A stretch of DNA of 64,000 nt from Chryseobacterium sp. FH1. Its GTDB lineage: Bacteria > Bacteroidota > Bacteroidia > Flavobacteriales > Weeksellaceae. The notes under the pieces are model-generated. The model was not told the origin of the DNA. It did not search any database and worked only from the letters and a program-made list of their open reading frames with translations. Position 1 is the first letter of the stretch. The number at the start of each line of letters is the position of its first letter. This document shows positions 26,837 to 35,312 of this stretch, piece after piece. The position numbers and the translations under genes are program-made. Location of the stretch: the NCBI RefSeq assembly GCF_000735135.1, contig NZ_JPLZ01000003.1, forward strand, positions 175,778 to 239,777, written 5' to 3'.

Positions 26837-27640
26837 ATGAGAAATTTATTTACATACATATTTTTGATCACTTTTTCTAGATGCTATTCTCAAGTTGGTA
26901 TCAAAACACTGACACCAGAGAAAACACTCGATGTTAATGGTGGGCTTAATATCAGAGAGGAATTTAGATTAAATGGTGATGAAACGATCAAAGGATCTGC
27001 TGGAACTGATGGTCAGATTTTCAGCGTAACAGGAGATACAGTTCTCTCAGATGAATACAAAACAATAAAAATTGCAGATGGCACAGGAAGTTTGACCTAC
27101 ACTTATCTCAATACCACAACAGACAGAACGGGCGTTAAGTTTGCAGCAACAGGCTCTACAGGTGCTTATCTTCTCAATTCTGCATTCACAACTTCTACAG
27201 AAACAACGACACCAAATTGGGCTAGATTAACGGGAAATACCGATTCTTTCAGCATTATAGATACAACTAAAAAATCAAAAGCGATCTTATCTTTTCAGAC
27301 CAATGCTCAAATTGCCAGAAGTGCACCAAGTGGTAATTATTCTGGAAGTTTTGCCTGTGGTATATTTGTAAAAAAAGGTTCGGGACCAGAAGAGTTAAAA
27401 GCCGTGAGATCTGATGTTGTAAGAGGTGCAAGCGGATCGTACAAAATCTTCAATCTAAATGTGACCTTAGATAATTTGGATCCAGGACTTTACACTGTTT
27501 CGGCCGCTTGCAGCAATCGAAATCTTGGTTCTGGCGCTGGTTTGGTCAATCTTGGAATTGGGACACCCGTGGATGCGACGTTCATCAATCAAGATATGTC
27601 ACAATCCACAATGACTGTGACCGTTCTTCAGCCATTCTAA
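26837..27640 (+). CDS. Secreted protein, tandem paralogue 3
   Basis: I place the start at 26837 (MRNLFTYIFLITFSRCYSQ, a signal peptide), four bases after the previous stop; an open frame further upstream overlaps the previous gene. The 267-residue product has VGIKTLTPEKTLDVNGG, a linker AGTDGQIFSVTGD that has lost the PTWK part, and the domain with FACGIFVKK. It is the most divergent of the three copies. The M1 peptidase gene follows after 77 bases and may be separately transcribed. Confidence 0.7.
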   Translation: MRNLFTYIFLITFSRCYSQVGIKTLTPEKTLDVNGGLNIREEFRLNGDETIKGSAGTDGQIFSVTGDTVLSDEYKTIKIADGTGSLTYTYLNTTTDRTGVKFAATGSTGAYLLNSAFTTSTETTTPNWARLTGNTDSFSIIDTTKKSKAILSFQTNAQIARSAPSGNYSGSFACGIFVKKGSGPEELKAVRSDVVRGASGSYKIFNLNVTLDNLDPGLYTVSAACSNRNLGSGAGLVNLGIGTPVDATFINQDMSQSTMTVTVLQPF

Positions 27641-27717
27641 ACATACTAATTATAAAATTTCAAAATCACAATTTTTTATAAGTTTTTTGTAGCTTTGATT
27701 TAAATAATTTGTAGATT

Positions 27718-29649
27718 ATGAAAAATTTTTACACATTAATCATAGTTTGTTTAGCAATCAATTCGTTATTAGGACAATTCGAAAATATCGATAAAAAAGG
27801 ATTGATAGAAGTTGAAAAGAATAGAGCTTCGCGAGGAACTTTGGATGTGAATGTCAACCCAAATACACTCAATTACGATTTGACTTATGTAAGATTGGAA
27901 TTGGACCTCGACCCAAACCAGCAATATGTTTCTGGAACTGTCACTTCACATTTCAAAATGTTGCAGAATTCCAATAATATTTATTTTGATTTGGCTGATC
28001 ATCTTTCGGTTTCGAATGTAAAATACCACGGACAAGATTTGACTTTTCAACAATTGAATACGGATGAAATTAAAATCAATTTTCCAACTTCAGTTTTAGC
28101 TCAGACCACGGATTCTCTATCCATAAGATATAGTGGAATTCCGGACGGAAGCACAAATGCTTTTGTAACCAGCCAAACACAAGCTGGAAATCCTGTCTTG
28201 GTGACTCTCTCAGAACCTTTTGGTGCCAAAGAATGGTGGCCAACCAAGCAGAGTCTTAATGATAAAATTGAAAAATTAGATATAAAAATTACAACGCCGG
28301 CGCAGTACACAGTCGGTTCAAACGGGAAACTATTATCTGAGACCATTCTAGGAAACGGCAAAAAACTCACGTATTGGCAAACTAATTATGCGATTCCAGC
28401 TTATCTTTTTGCCTTAGGAATTTCAAATTATGTTAAATTAAATTCGACGATAACCACCGCGGGAAGCTCTTTTCCATTTCTCAATTATGTTTATCCATCG
28501 TCGGCCAATGCAAGTGTGCAAGCAAATCTTGATTGGACGGCAACCAATATGCAAACCTTCGAAGACCACTTCGGGCTGTATCCGTACCGAAACGAAAAGT
28601 ATGGACATATGCAATCCAATTGGGGTGGTGGAATGGAACACGCAACAATGTCCACGATGGGATATTTTGCGCAGGATTTGATTGCCCACGAGTTGGCGCA
28701 CCAGTGGTTTGGAGACAAGCTGACTTGTGGAACTTGGAATGACATTTGGCTCAACGAAGGCTTTGCTACAATGGGCGAATATGTGGCTTATGAAAAATTG
28801 TTAATGAGTCCGTCGCAATTTCAAAATTATCTGCAAACAGAAATAGATCAAATAACAAGTCTGCCTGGTGGAAGCGTTTATATTCCCGACAATGAACTGA
28901 GTTTTAATCGAATTTTCGATGGTAGATTGTCTTATACCAAAGGCGGTTATGTGCTCCGAATGATAAAGTGGATTCTTGGCGATACGCAGTTTTATGCAAT
29001 GTTGAAAGTTTATCAAGACAATCCTGCTTTTGCGTACAATTATGTGAAAACATCAGATTTTCAGAATTTTTTGAGCGGTTTTACTGGAAGAGATTTTACG
29101 GAGTTTTTTAATGATTGGATTTATGGCGAAGGTTATCCAACCTATCAGATCAAATGGACGCAAAATCCTACAACAAACAAACTCACGTTTCAAGTTGGAC
29201 AAACTACAAGTAATTCTAGTGTGAATTTCTTCGAAATGCCTCTGCCAATCAAGGTTTCCGGCTCTGGTGGTCAAACGGCCACGTTAATTCTCAATCATAA
29301 TTCCAATAACCAATATTTTGTGGAAGATGTCGGTTTTGTAGTTACAAATGTTGAATTTAATTATGAAAAACAAATCGTTACGAAGGGTTCAACTGTCGTA
29401 AGAGATAATAGCTTGGGGATCAATAATATTAATAAAGAAAAACTGAGTGTCTACCCAAATCCAGCCAAATCCATCATCAAAATTTCAGGCTTAGAAAAAT
29501 CTACAGAGTACGAAATTTTCTCAATCGATGGGAAATTAATCAAAAAAGGAACGAACAATCCAAAATCTGAAATCAATATTTCAACATTGGTGAAAGGTAC
29601 TTATATTTTGAAATTTAGTAATCAATCTATTAAGATTATAAAAGAGTAA
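27718..29649 (+). CDS. M1-family metalloaminopeptidase with type IX sorting domain
   Basis: The 643-residue protein has a signal peptide (CLAINSLLGQ) and an N-terminal beta domain. The gluzincin domain has GGGMEHATMS near residue 302 and the zinc motif HELAHQWFGDKLTCGTWNDI near residue 324, with the third ligand Glu in LNEGFA (HExxH-x18-E). The last 75 residues are a type IX sorting domain (YPNPAKSIIKISG, SIDGKLIKKG, LVKGTYILKF). It therefore removes N-terminal residues from peptides at the cell surface or outside. The usual GxMEN signature reads GMEH here, with His for Asn, as in other short M1 members. Confidence 0.9.
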   Translation: MKNFYTLIIVCLAINSLLGQFENIDKKGLIEVEKNRASRGTLDVNVNPNTLNYDLTYVRLELDLDPNQQYVSGTVTSHFKMLQNSNNIYFDLADHLSVSNVKYHGQDLTFQQLNTDEIKINFPTSVLAQTTDSLSIRYSGIPDGSTNAFVTSQTQAGNPVLVTLSEPFGAKEWWPTKQSLNDKIEKLDIKITTPAQYTVGSNGKLLSETILGNGKKLTYWQTNYAIPAYLFALGISNYVKLNSTITTAGSSFPFLNYVYPSSANASVQANLDWTATNMQTFEDHFGLYPYRNEKYGHMQSNWGGGMEHATMSTMGYFAQDLIAHELAHQWFGDKLTCGTWNDIWLNEGFATMGEYVAYEKLLMSPSQFQNYLQTEIDQITSLPGGSVYIPDNELSFNRIFDGRLSYTKGGYVLRMIKWILGDTQFYAMLKVYQDNPAFAYNYVKTSDFQNFLSGFTGRDFTEFFNDWIYGEGYPTYQIKWTQNPTTNKLTFQVGQTTSNSSVNFFEMPLPIKVSGSGGQTATLILNHNSNNQYFVEDVGFVVTNVEFNYEKQIVTKGSTVVRDNSLGINNINKEKLSVYPNPAKSIIKISGLEKSTEYEIFSIDGKLIKKGTNNPKSEINISTLVKGTYILKFSNQSIKIIKE

Positions 29650-29719
29650 GATACATTTTACAGCTTTTTCCGCTTTTGTTTCTCAAACCTACGCAGTAGT
29701 TTGAAGGAGTCAATTTTTT

Positions 29720-29745
29720 TTGCACACGATTTCTCATTAAATTTG
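29720..29745 (+). promoter_or_regulatory. Candidate promoter of the beta-lactamase gene
   Basis: TTG (29720-29722), a short 15-base spacer and TAAATTTG (29738-29745). The start site would be near 29750, giving a leader of about 78 bases. Confidence 0.4.
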
Positions 29746-29827
29746 CTGGTGTCAAAGAAAAAAATGATTCGATCACGGAGGCATGCGGATTCAAAGAAGA
29801 ATACACTGCAGATACAAGAGATTGTTT

Positions 29828-30703
29828 ATGAAAAATAAGATGAAAAAAATTACACTCATACTTTTATTAACCATTTCCTTTTTCGGAAATGCACAAATTG
29901 TAACAGAACCAACCAATCATTCAGCAGACTGGTCGCAACCTTATGAACCGTTCAGAATTGTGGGGAATTTGTACTACGTTGGAACTTACGATTTGGCTTC
30001 GTATCTCATCGTTACTAATAAAGGAAATATCCTGATCAACACCGGTTTGGCAGATTCCTATCCTCAAATCAAAGCGAATATCGAGAAGCTCGGATTCAGA
30101 TATAAGGACACGAAAATCCTGACTTTGACCCAGGCACATTTCGACCATATGGGCGCGATGGCCGATATTAAAAAAGAAACAGGCGCAAAACTTTATGTGG
30201 ACGAAGCAGATGTTGCCGAACTGAAATCTGGCGGAAAATCGGATTATGAATTGGGAAAATATGGCGTGACCTTCAAACCGCTATCGCCTGATTTCCTTTT
30301 GAAAAATAATGGCAAAATCAAACTAGGAAACACGACTTTGACTTTGCTTCATCATCCTGGACATACAAAAGGCTCGTGCAGTTTTATCTTCGAAACGAAA
30401 GATGAAAATGGAAAATACAAAGTCTTGATTGCGAATATGCCATCTATCATCATCGACCATAAATTTTCTGATGTGAAAGTTTATCCAACCATTCAAAAGG
30501 ATTATGCCTATACACTTGATGCAATGAGAAAACTGGATTTTGATGTTTGGGTGGCTTCTCACGCAAGCCAATTCGACCTTCATAAAAAACGAAAAGAAGG
30601 CGATGCCTACAATCCAAAACTGTTTATGGATAAGGAAAATTATTTCAAAAGACTGAAGGATTTGGAAGATGATTATTTGGAAAAGGTGAAAGAGGAAAAG
30701 TGA
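29828..30703 (+). CDS. Subclass B3 metallo-beta-lactamase, GOB-like (Gln zinc ligand)
   Basis: With the start at 29828 (ATG 29840 is equally possible) the protein has 291 residues and a signal peptide ending FFGNAQ. The zinc motif reads Q-A-H-F-D-H (Gln102, His104, Asp106, His107) where most metallo-beta-lactamases have HxHxDH. This His-to-Gln change is the hallmark of the GOB enzymes of Elizabethkingia. Further ligands are His in HHPGHTKGS and His in ASHASQF; NMPSI marks the B3 position-221 region. GOB-type enzymes hydrolyse penicillins, cephalosporins and carbapenems in the periplasm. The gene has no mobile-element flanks and looks chromosomal and intrinsic. Activity is inferred. Confidence 0.88.
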   Translation: MKNKMKKITLILLLTISFFGNAQIVTEPTNHSADWSQPYEPFRIVGNLYYVGTYDLASYLIVTNKGNILINTGLADSYPQIKANIEKLGFRYKDTKILTLTQAHFDHMGAMADIKKETGAKLYVDEADVAELKSGGKSDYELGKYGVTFKPLSPDFLLKNNGKIKLGNTTLTLLHHPGHTKGSCSFIFETKDENGKYKVLIANMPSIIIDHKFSDVKVYPTIQKDYAYTLDAMRKLDFDVWVASHASQFDLHKKRKEGDAYNPKLFMDKENYFKRLKDLEDDYLEKVKEEK

Positions 30704-30708
30704 TTTTT

Positions 30709-31245
30709 ATGATTAAATCTAAATTTAAAATTACACTGCTGTTTGTAGGAATTTTATGTTTTGCATTTGTAGGAATTGCAATTTATAAAATGGTTGAAGC
30801 TTGTGTTGATAATTTTGAACAGGTTGCCAATAGTTATTTCTCAGAAAATTTAGGTGCAAAAATCCTTATTCCTTTTGGAGTGATTGGATTTTTATGGGCG
30901 CCATTTTATTTGATTAAGTATTTTAAAATGATAAGTATTTTTCGTGAAAATATTGAAGTCAATTGTATGTTTCCTATCTTCAGTCAGAATTATCAGGTGA
31001 GGGATTTTGATTACTATATATTAGTTGATGAAATGACAAAAAATGTTTCTGTTGAAGCTATTTGGTTTATCAAAGATGAGAAAGTGAAATTGATTATTCC
31101 AGGACAATTGTATTCCAATTACTATGAACTCAGGGAAGCAATTTTGACTTGTAAAATTGAAAATAAAGGAAAAATAAAACTTAATCCTTTCCAAGAAATA
31201 AAAGCAAGATTAGGATTTAAGATTAATAAATTAGAAAAGTTATAA
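30709..31245 (+). CDS. Small membrane protein of unknown function
   Basis: The frame also opens at GTG 30700, which overlaps the beta-lactamase stop (GTGA); ATG 30709 is the simpler start. The 178-residue product has two N-terminal transmembrane helices (LLFVGILCFAFVGIAIY, ILIPFGVIGFLWAPFYLI) and a soluble C-terminal domain of about 110 residues. I do not recognise a family. It is tightly packed between the beta-lactamase gene and the VOC gene, which starts on the base after its stop, so the three may be cotranscribed. Confidence 0.55.
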   Translation: MIKSKFKITLLFVGILCFAFVGIAIYKMVEACVDNFEQVANSYFSENLGAKILIPFGVIGFLWAPFYLIKYFKMISIFRENIEVNCMFPIFSQNYQVRDFDYYILVDEMTKNVSVEAIWFIKDEKVKLIIPGQLYSNYYELREAILTCKIENKGKIKLNPFQEIKARLGFKINKLEKL

Positions 31246-31623
31246 ATGAAAATCCACCACATCGCCATCATCTGCTCAGATTACAAAGTTTCCAAGAAAT
31301 TCTACACCGAAGTTTTAGGCCTTAATATTATTCGGGAAGTTTACCGTGAAGCAAGACAATCTTACAAGTTAGATTTAGCAATCGGAGAACATTATGTTAT
31401 CGAATTGTTTTCGTTTCCAAATCCGCCAGAACGACCTTCCAGACCAGAAAGTTGTGGCCTTCGTCATTTGGCTTTTTCTGTTGATAATGTCGAAGAAAAG
31501 AGAAATGAATTAATGGAAAAAGGTTTGGATTGCGAAGATATCAGAATCGATGAGTTTACGGAGAAGAAATTCTTTTTTACAACCGACCCGGACAATTTGC
31601 CTTTGGAGTTTTACGAGAATTAG
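31246..31623 (+). CDS. VOC-family metalloprotein (GloA2-like)
   Basis: This 125-residue protein is a single vicinal-oxygen-chelate fold. It starts KIHHIAIICSDYKVSKKFYTE (first metal-ligand His near residue 5), has IELFSFPNPPERPSRPESCGLRHLAF in the middle (Glu and His ligands), and ends FFTTDPDNLPLEFYE with the last Glu. This matches the small GloA2/SMU1112c-type subgroup of glyoxalase-like proteins. It starts directly after the preceding stop codon. The substrate is unknown; true glyoxalase I activity is not implied. Confidence 0.8.
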   Translation: MKIHHIAIICSDYKVSKKFYTEVLGLNIIREVYREARQSYKLDLAIGEHYVIELFSFPNPPERPSRPESCGLRHLAFSVDNVEEKRNELMEKGLDCEDIRIDEFTEKKFFFTTDPDNLPLEFYEN

Positions 31624-31703
31624 ACTAAGAGAGAATAGACTGATGGATGATAGACTAAATTGATAGATTACATCAATTATCACTCATCAATCATCATTTA
31701 TAA

Positions 31704-32090
31704 TCAATGTGCGTAACCTGTCAGAAAACTTACGGTCATAATCGCCAAGACAATTAATGAAATTACAACGTAAGTATAATCTTTCTCCTTCAAATAGCCG
31801 ATTAATGCAAAGATGATTCTCACTAACGGCGTTAAAATCAGGAGTAAAATTCCCAATTGGATAATCGCCATTCCTTCACCTTTGCAAAGTGAATTCCAGA
31901 AACTTCCCCATACTTTTTCGGAGGAATCTCCCATTTCCAAAAGTCTGTATTTTCTTGGCATCACAAAACCTTCCGAAAAAAGTTTGACGAAACCCACCAA
32001 AGAGGTTACTACCGAAAGAATTACCCCTAATCTCAGGAGATTTCCAACGGAGCGATTCAAATCGACGTCTGTAAATGGTTTTGTTCTCAT
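31704..32090 (-). CDS. DUF1634 membrane protein
   Basis: The 128-residue protein has three transmembrane helices (LLRLGVILSVVTSLVGFVKLF, LGILLLILTPLVRIIFALIGY, VVISLIVLAIMTVSFLTGY). It matches DUF1634, a family usually found beside TauE/SafE permeases. Its ATG overlaps the TauE stop codon by one base (TAATG), so the two are translationally coupled. It is probably an accessory subunit of the permease. Confidence 0.85.
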   Translation of the reverse strand: MRTKPFTDVDLNRSVGNLLRLGVILSVVTSLVGFVKLFSEGFVMPRKYRLLEMGDSSEKVWGSFWNSLCKGEGMAIIQLGILLLILTPLVRIIFALIGYLKEKDYTYVVISLIVLAIMTVSFLTGYAH

Positions 32091-32920
32091 TAATGGAAAT
32101 TTTTATTGACACCGTTGTACATCATATAAATTGAAAGAATCGTGATTACGATTGCGAAAAATACTTTCAGTTTCTTGGTTTTAGAAATCATCAAAGTTTT
32201 CGAACCGATGAAACTTCCAACCACCACGCCAATCAAAACTGGCGCTGCGATAACTGGAATAATTTGTCCTCTTTGAAAATAGATCAAAGCGCCTGCAACA
32301 GCCGTAACGCCAATCATAAAGTTACTCGTAGTCGTAGAAACTTTGAATGGCAATTTCATCATGTTGTCCATTGCTAAAACCTTCAAAGCACCCGAACCGA
32401 TGCCCAAAAGTCCAGACATTGCGCCTGCAAAAACCATCATCAAGAAACCTGGGATTGTATTTCTGGAAGCATAGTGTTTGATGCCGTCTTTGTCAGGAAA
32501 AGTCCCATAAAGCTTAAGTTTATCGGCCAAACTTCCTTTGATTAATTCTTCCTGATGGTCAGGTTTTCCTTTTAGATTTAATAAAACTGTAAGAATTAGA
32601 ATACTCGCAAAAATAATCCCGATTGTATTCGGATTCAGAAATCCTGAGACCAATGCGCCAGAAACTGCACCAGCTGTGGTCGCAATCTCCAGGAACATGC
32701 CGATTCGCATATTGGTAAAACCTTCTTTAACAAAGGCAACTGCTGCACCAGAAGAAGTTCCAATCACCGAGATAAGAGAAGCGCCAATCGCGTAATGCAT
32801 TGGTACTCCGAAACCTAGCGTGAGTAGCGGAATGATGATGACACCACCGCCCAAACCGGTAAGTGATCCCATCAATCCTGCTGCGATAGCACCAATGAAA
32901 AGAATTATGATTTCTGACAT
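32090..32920 (-). CDS. TauE/SafE-family sulfite/organosulfur exporter-like permease
   Basis: This 276-residue protein has about eight transmembrane helices in two repeats. The family glycine motif GSLTGLGGGVIIIPLLTLGFG is at the N-terminus, and a matching GAMSGLLGIGSGALKVLAMD opens the second half. Members export sulfite, sulfoacetate or related anions. It is followed with a one-base overlap by the DUF1634 gene. The -7 box TATATTTG (32932-32925) lies only four bases before the ATG, suggesting a leaderless transcript. Confidence 0.85.
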   Translation of the reverse strand: MSEIIILFIGAIAAGLMGSLTGLGGGVIIIPLLTLGFGVPMHYAIGASLISVIGTSSGAAVAFVKEGFTNMRIGMFLEIATTAGAVSGALVSGFLNPNTIGIIFASILILTVLLNLKGKPDHQEELIKGSLADKLKLYGTFPDKDGIKHYASRNTIPGFLMMVFAGAMSGLLGIGSGALKVLAMDNMMKLPFKVSTTTSNFMIGVTAVAGALIYFQRGQIIPVIAAPVLIGVVVGSFIGSKTLMISKTKKLKVFFAIVITILSIYMMYNGVNKNFH

Positions 32921-32924
32921 TTGA

Positions 32925-32932
32925 CAAATATA
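32925..32932 (-). promoter_or_regulatory. -7 box TATATTTG four bases before the TauE start codon
   Basis: On the minus strand TATATTTG is followed by TCAA and then ATG. The spacing is the same as at 16152 and 48063. Confidence 0.5.
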
Positions 32933-33077
32933 AAACGTTTGAGACGAATTTTATCTTTAAATCAAAGAAATTTTGATGTTCCTGATTCCCGTATTATCTA
33001 CCTATTTTGTAGGAAATGCAGGCGTTTTTGATTGTATTTTATCCTTATTATAAAATCTGACTACCGTAAAAAATATC

Positions 33078-33085
33078 TATTTTTG
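33078..33085 (+). promoter_or_regulatory. -7 box TATTTTTG before the NTF2-like gene and purK
   Basis: Fits TAnnTTTG, 15 bases before ATG 33101. No further promoter is evident before purK, so the two genes are probably cotranscribed. Confidence 0.5.
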
Positions 33086-33100
33086 TAAAAATATCTACAG

Positions 33101-33541
33101 ATGAAAATCAGTGTTCTATTATTGATGCTTTTTCCCATTTTCGGTTTTTCTCAAATTTCTGATGAGGATTTGATTAAATCTACTGTAAATCAATTATTTG
33201 ATGGAATGAAAAATGCTGACTCTGTGTCCATTCGAAAATCTTTTTCCAAGAATGCGGTTCTGCAGACCATCACGAAAAATGGGGAAGTGAAGAGTGAAAA
33301 TCTAAGCGATTTTACTATCAGTATTTCAAAAGCTGAAAAGGGAATTCTCGACGAGAAAATCACATTTTCAAATATTCTAATTGATGGAAATCTCGCGTCT
33401 GTGTGGACACCTTATGAATTTTATTATCAAGGGAAATTCTCGCATTGTGGTGTCAATTCTTTTCAGTTGGTTAAGGCTAATAACGAGTGGAAAATCCAAT
33501 ATATCATCGATACGAGGCGAAAAGATAATTGTAAGAAGTAA
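33101..33541 (+). CDS. Secreted NTF2-like (SnoaL/DUF4440-type) protein
   Basis: The 146-residue protein has a signal peptide (MKISVLLLMLFPIFGFSQ) and one NTF2-like cone domain: IKSTVNQLFDGMKNADSVSIRKSF as the first helices, then beta strands with SVWTPYEFYYQGKFSHCGVNSFQLV and NEWKIQYIIDTRR. This is the common small nuclear-transport-factor-2 family of Bacteroidota. Ligand and role are unknown. purK starts 30 bases after it on the same strand. Confidence 0.75.
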   Translation: MKISVLLLMLFPIFGFSQISDEDLIKSTVNQLFDGMKNADSVSIRKSFSKNAVLQTITKNGEVKSENLSDFTISISKAEKGILDEKITFSNILIDGNLASVWTPYEFYYQGKFSHCGVNSFQLVKANNEWKIQYIIDTRRKDNCKK

Positions 33542-33571
33542 AATAAATCTAAAATAAAAAGAAAAGTAAAA

Positions 33572-34681
33572 ATGAAAATCGGAATTTTAGGAGGCGGACA
33601 ATTGGGAAGAATGTTCATTCAGGAAGCACTGAAGTATGATGATGAATTTTATGTTCTAGATCCAAATCCAGAATGTTCTTGCGCCAATATTTCACATTAC
33701 ACGAGAGGTGATTTTAATAATTATGACGATGTTTTGGAATTCGGAAGAGACAAAGATGTGGTGACGATTGAAATCGAACACGTGAATGTTGAAGCTTTGG
33801 AAGAGCTTGAAAATCTTGGTGTGAAGGTCGTTCCAAATTCAAATATTATTAAAATCATTCAACAAAAAATTCTTCAGAAAAAATTCTATGAAGAAAACAG
33901 AATGCCATCCCCGGAATTCGAAATTATGGATGGAAGTGAAGAAGAAATAAAGATCCAATTACCTTTCGTTCAAAAATTGAATACTGGCGGTTATGACGGA
34001 AAAGGCGTGCAACTCATCCGAACTACTCAAGACTGGAGAAACCTGTGGACACAGGAATCTGTGTTGGAAGATTTGGTGGATATTGACAAAGAATTATCTG
34101 TCATCGTCGCCAAAAATGAAAACGGCGAAATCAACACTTTTCCTGTGACAGAAATGGTTGCAGACCCAAAACTTAATCTCCTCGATTTCAATATTTGCCC
34201 CGCTGATATTACGAAAGAAACACAAAATCAGATTGACGTTATAGCAAAACAATTTATCAATTCTGCAGATTCCGCAGGGCTTTTCGCTATCGAATTGTTC
34301 CTTGATAAAAACGGAAAAGTTTGGGTGAATGAAACGGCGCCGAGACTTCACAACTCCGGACATCAATCGCAGGAAGGAAACTCAAATTCACAATTTGAGC
34401 AGTTTTACAGAGTCGTAACCAACTCGCCTTTGGCGGATACCGATGCTTTCGGATTTTCTGGAATGTTGAATCTTGTAGGCGAGGAAAATCATTCTGGAAA
34501 AGTGAAATATCAAGGTCTTGAAGAAGTCTTGAAATTGCCAAAAACCTACGTTCATCTTTACGGAAAAACTGAGACAAAGCCTGGACGAAAAATGGGACAC
34601 ATCAATGTTTTGGCAGATTCCAGAAAGGAATTGATGGAGAAATTGATTCATATCAAATCTTTGGTGAAAGTCATCGCATAA
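33572..34681 (+). CDS. purK: N5-carboxyaminoimidazole ribonucleotide synthase
   Basis: This 369-residue ATP-grasp enzyme starts with the nucleotide-binding GILGGGQLGRM (residues 3-13) and has VQKLNTGGYDGKGVQ in the ATP-grasp region and NETAPRLHNSGHQSQE at the C-terminal catalytic part. It joins bicarbonate to AIR with ATP; PurE then rearranges the product to CAIR in purine synthesis. The partner purE lies 1.6 kb downstream on the same strand, with two opposite-strand genes in between. A terminator follows at 34687-34717. Confidence 0.95.
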   Translation: MKIGILGGGQLGRMFIQEALKYDDEFYVLDPNPECSCANISHYTRGDFNNYDDVLEFGRDKDVVTIEIEHVNVEALEELENLGVKVVPNSNIIKIIQQKILQKKFYEENRMPSPEFEIMDGSEEEIKIQLPFVQKLNTGGYDGKGVQLIRTTQDWRNLWTQESVLEDLVDIDKELSVIVAKNENGEINTFPVTEMVADPKLNLLDFNICPADITKETQNQIDVIAKQFINSADSAGLFAIELFLDKNGKVWVNETAPRLHNSGHQSQEGNSNSQFEQFYRVVTNSPLADTDAFGFSGMLNLVGEENHSGKVKYQGLEEVLKLPKTYVHLYGKTETKPGRKMGHINVLADSRKELMEKLIHIKSLVKVIA

Positions 34682-34686
34682 AAAAC

Positions 34687-34717
34687 AAGAAAGCAAGGTC
34701 AAAAACCTTGCTTTCTT
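34687..34717. terminator. Bidirectional terminator after purK
   Basis: Thirteen-base perfect arms AAGAAAGCAAGGT / ACCTTGCTTTCTT with a five-base loop. It also ends the convergent gene at 34738. Confidence 0.92.
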
Positions 34718-34737
34718 TTTATCATTCAATTGAAAGT

Positions 34738-35238
34738 CTACTTCGCTTTCAATTTGTCAAGCGTATTATTGTAAGCTTCTTTGGTATCTTCAGTCGCTTT
34801 TTTGGTCGCATCTTTTGCGTCTTGTCCGGCTTTGTTGATCGCTTCTTTGGTGTCTTTCGCAGTTTCTTTCATATCCTGCTTTGCATTTTCTGTCGCCACT
34901 TTTGCCTTGTCAACCGTATTGTCAACGCCTTGTTTTACATCTTGAGCCGCGTTGTTCACTGCTGTTTTTGTGTTTTCCCAAGCCAAATTTGCGTCCGCTA
35001 GTGCTTGTCTTGCAGTCGCTTCAGCTTTTTTGTCTCCATTTTTGACGGCCGCATCCAGATCTGCTTGTGCTTTATCGACTTTATCTTTGGCCTCGTCGTT
35101 CGCCAAAGTTGTTGTTTCTGTGGTTTCTACCACGCTTAGTGTATCTTTTCCGTCTGTTGTGACAACGGTTTCATTTTTCTTGCAAGATATTGCGAATAGG
35201 AGAGTAGCTGCTGAAGCCACGATCAAAATTTTTTTCAT
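34738..35238 (-). CDS. Lipoprotein with LEA-like Ala/Lys-rich helical repeats
   Basis: The 166-residue protein has a lipobox (LLFAISC). After a Thr-rich stretch come about 110 residues of Ala/Lys/Asp/Glu-rich sequence with an 11-residue rhythm (ENAKQDMKETAKDTKEAINK, AGQDAKDATKKATEDTKEAY). This pattern is that of group-3 LEA-like proteins, which form amphipathic helices when dried or bound to membranes. It has almost no aromatic residues and no catalytic motif. A stress-protective or envelope-binding role is inference. Antisense frames are shadows of the biased composition. Confidence 0.75.
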   Translation of the reverse strand: MKKILIVASAATLLFAISCKKNETVVTTDGKDTLSVVETTETTTLANDEAKDKVDKAQADLDAAVKNGDKKAEATARQALADANLAWENTKTAVNNAAQDVKQGVDNTVDKAKVATENAKQDMKETAKDTKEAINKAGQDAKDATKKATEDTKEAYNNTLDKLKAK

Positions 35239-35312
35239 TGGTTTAAAAATTAATTAATGTTTATGTTTTTATTGGAGATTAAAATTAAAAAAATAATTAA
35301 TACAGCAATCAA

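Noticed and set aside
29683..29704. Terminator after the M1 peptidase gene
   Set aside because: The hairpin TCAAACCTAC / GTAGTTTGA is imperfect and the T-run begins 12 bases later, so I did not list it.
29828..30703. B1-type (IND/CGB-like) beta-lactamase
   Set aside because: The motif QxHxDH and the absence of the B1 Cys ligand fit subclass B3 instead.
34952..35257. Plus-strand frame opposite the LEA-like gene
   Set aside because: Composition mirrors the Ala/Lys repeats of the real lipoprotein gene; no start context.
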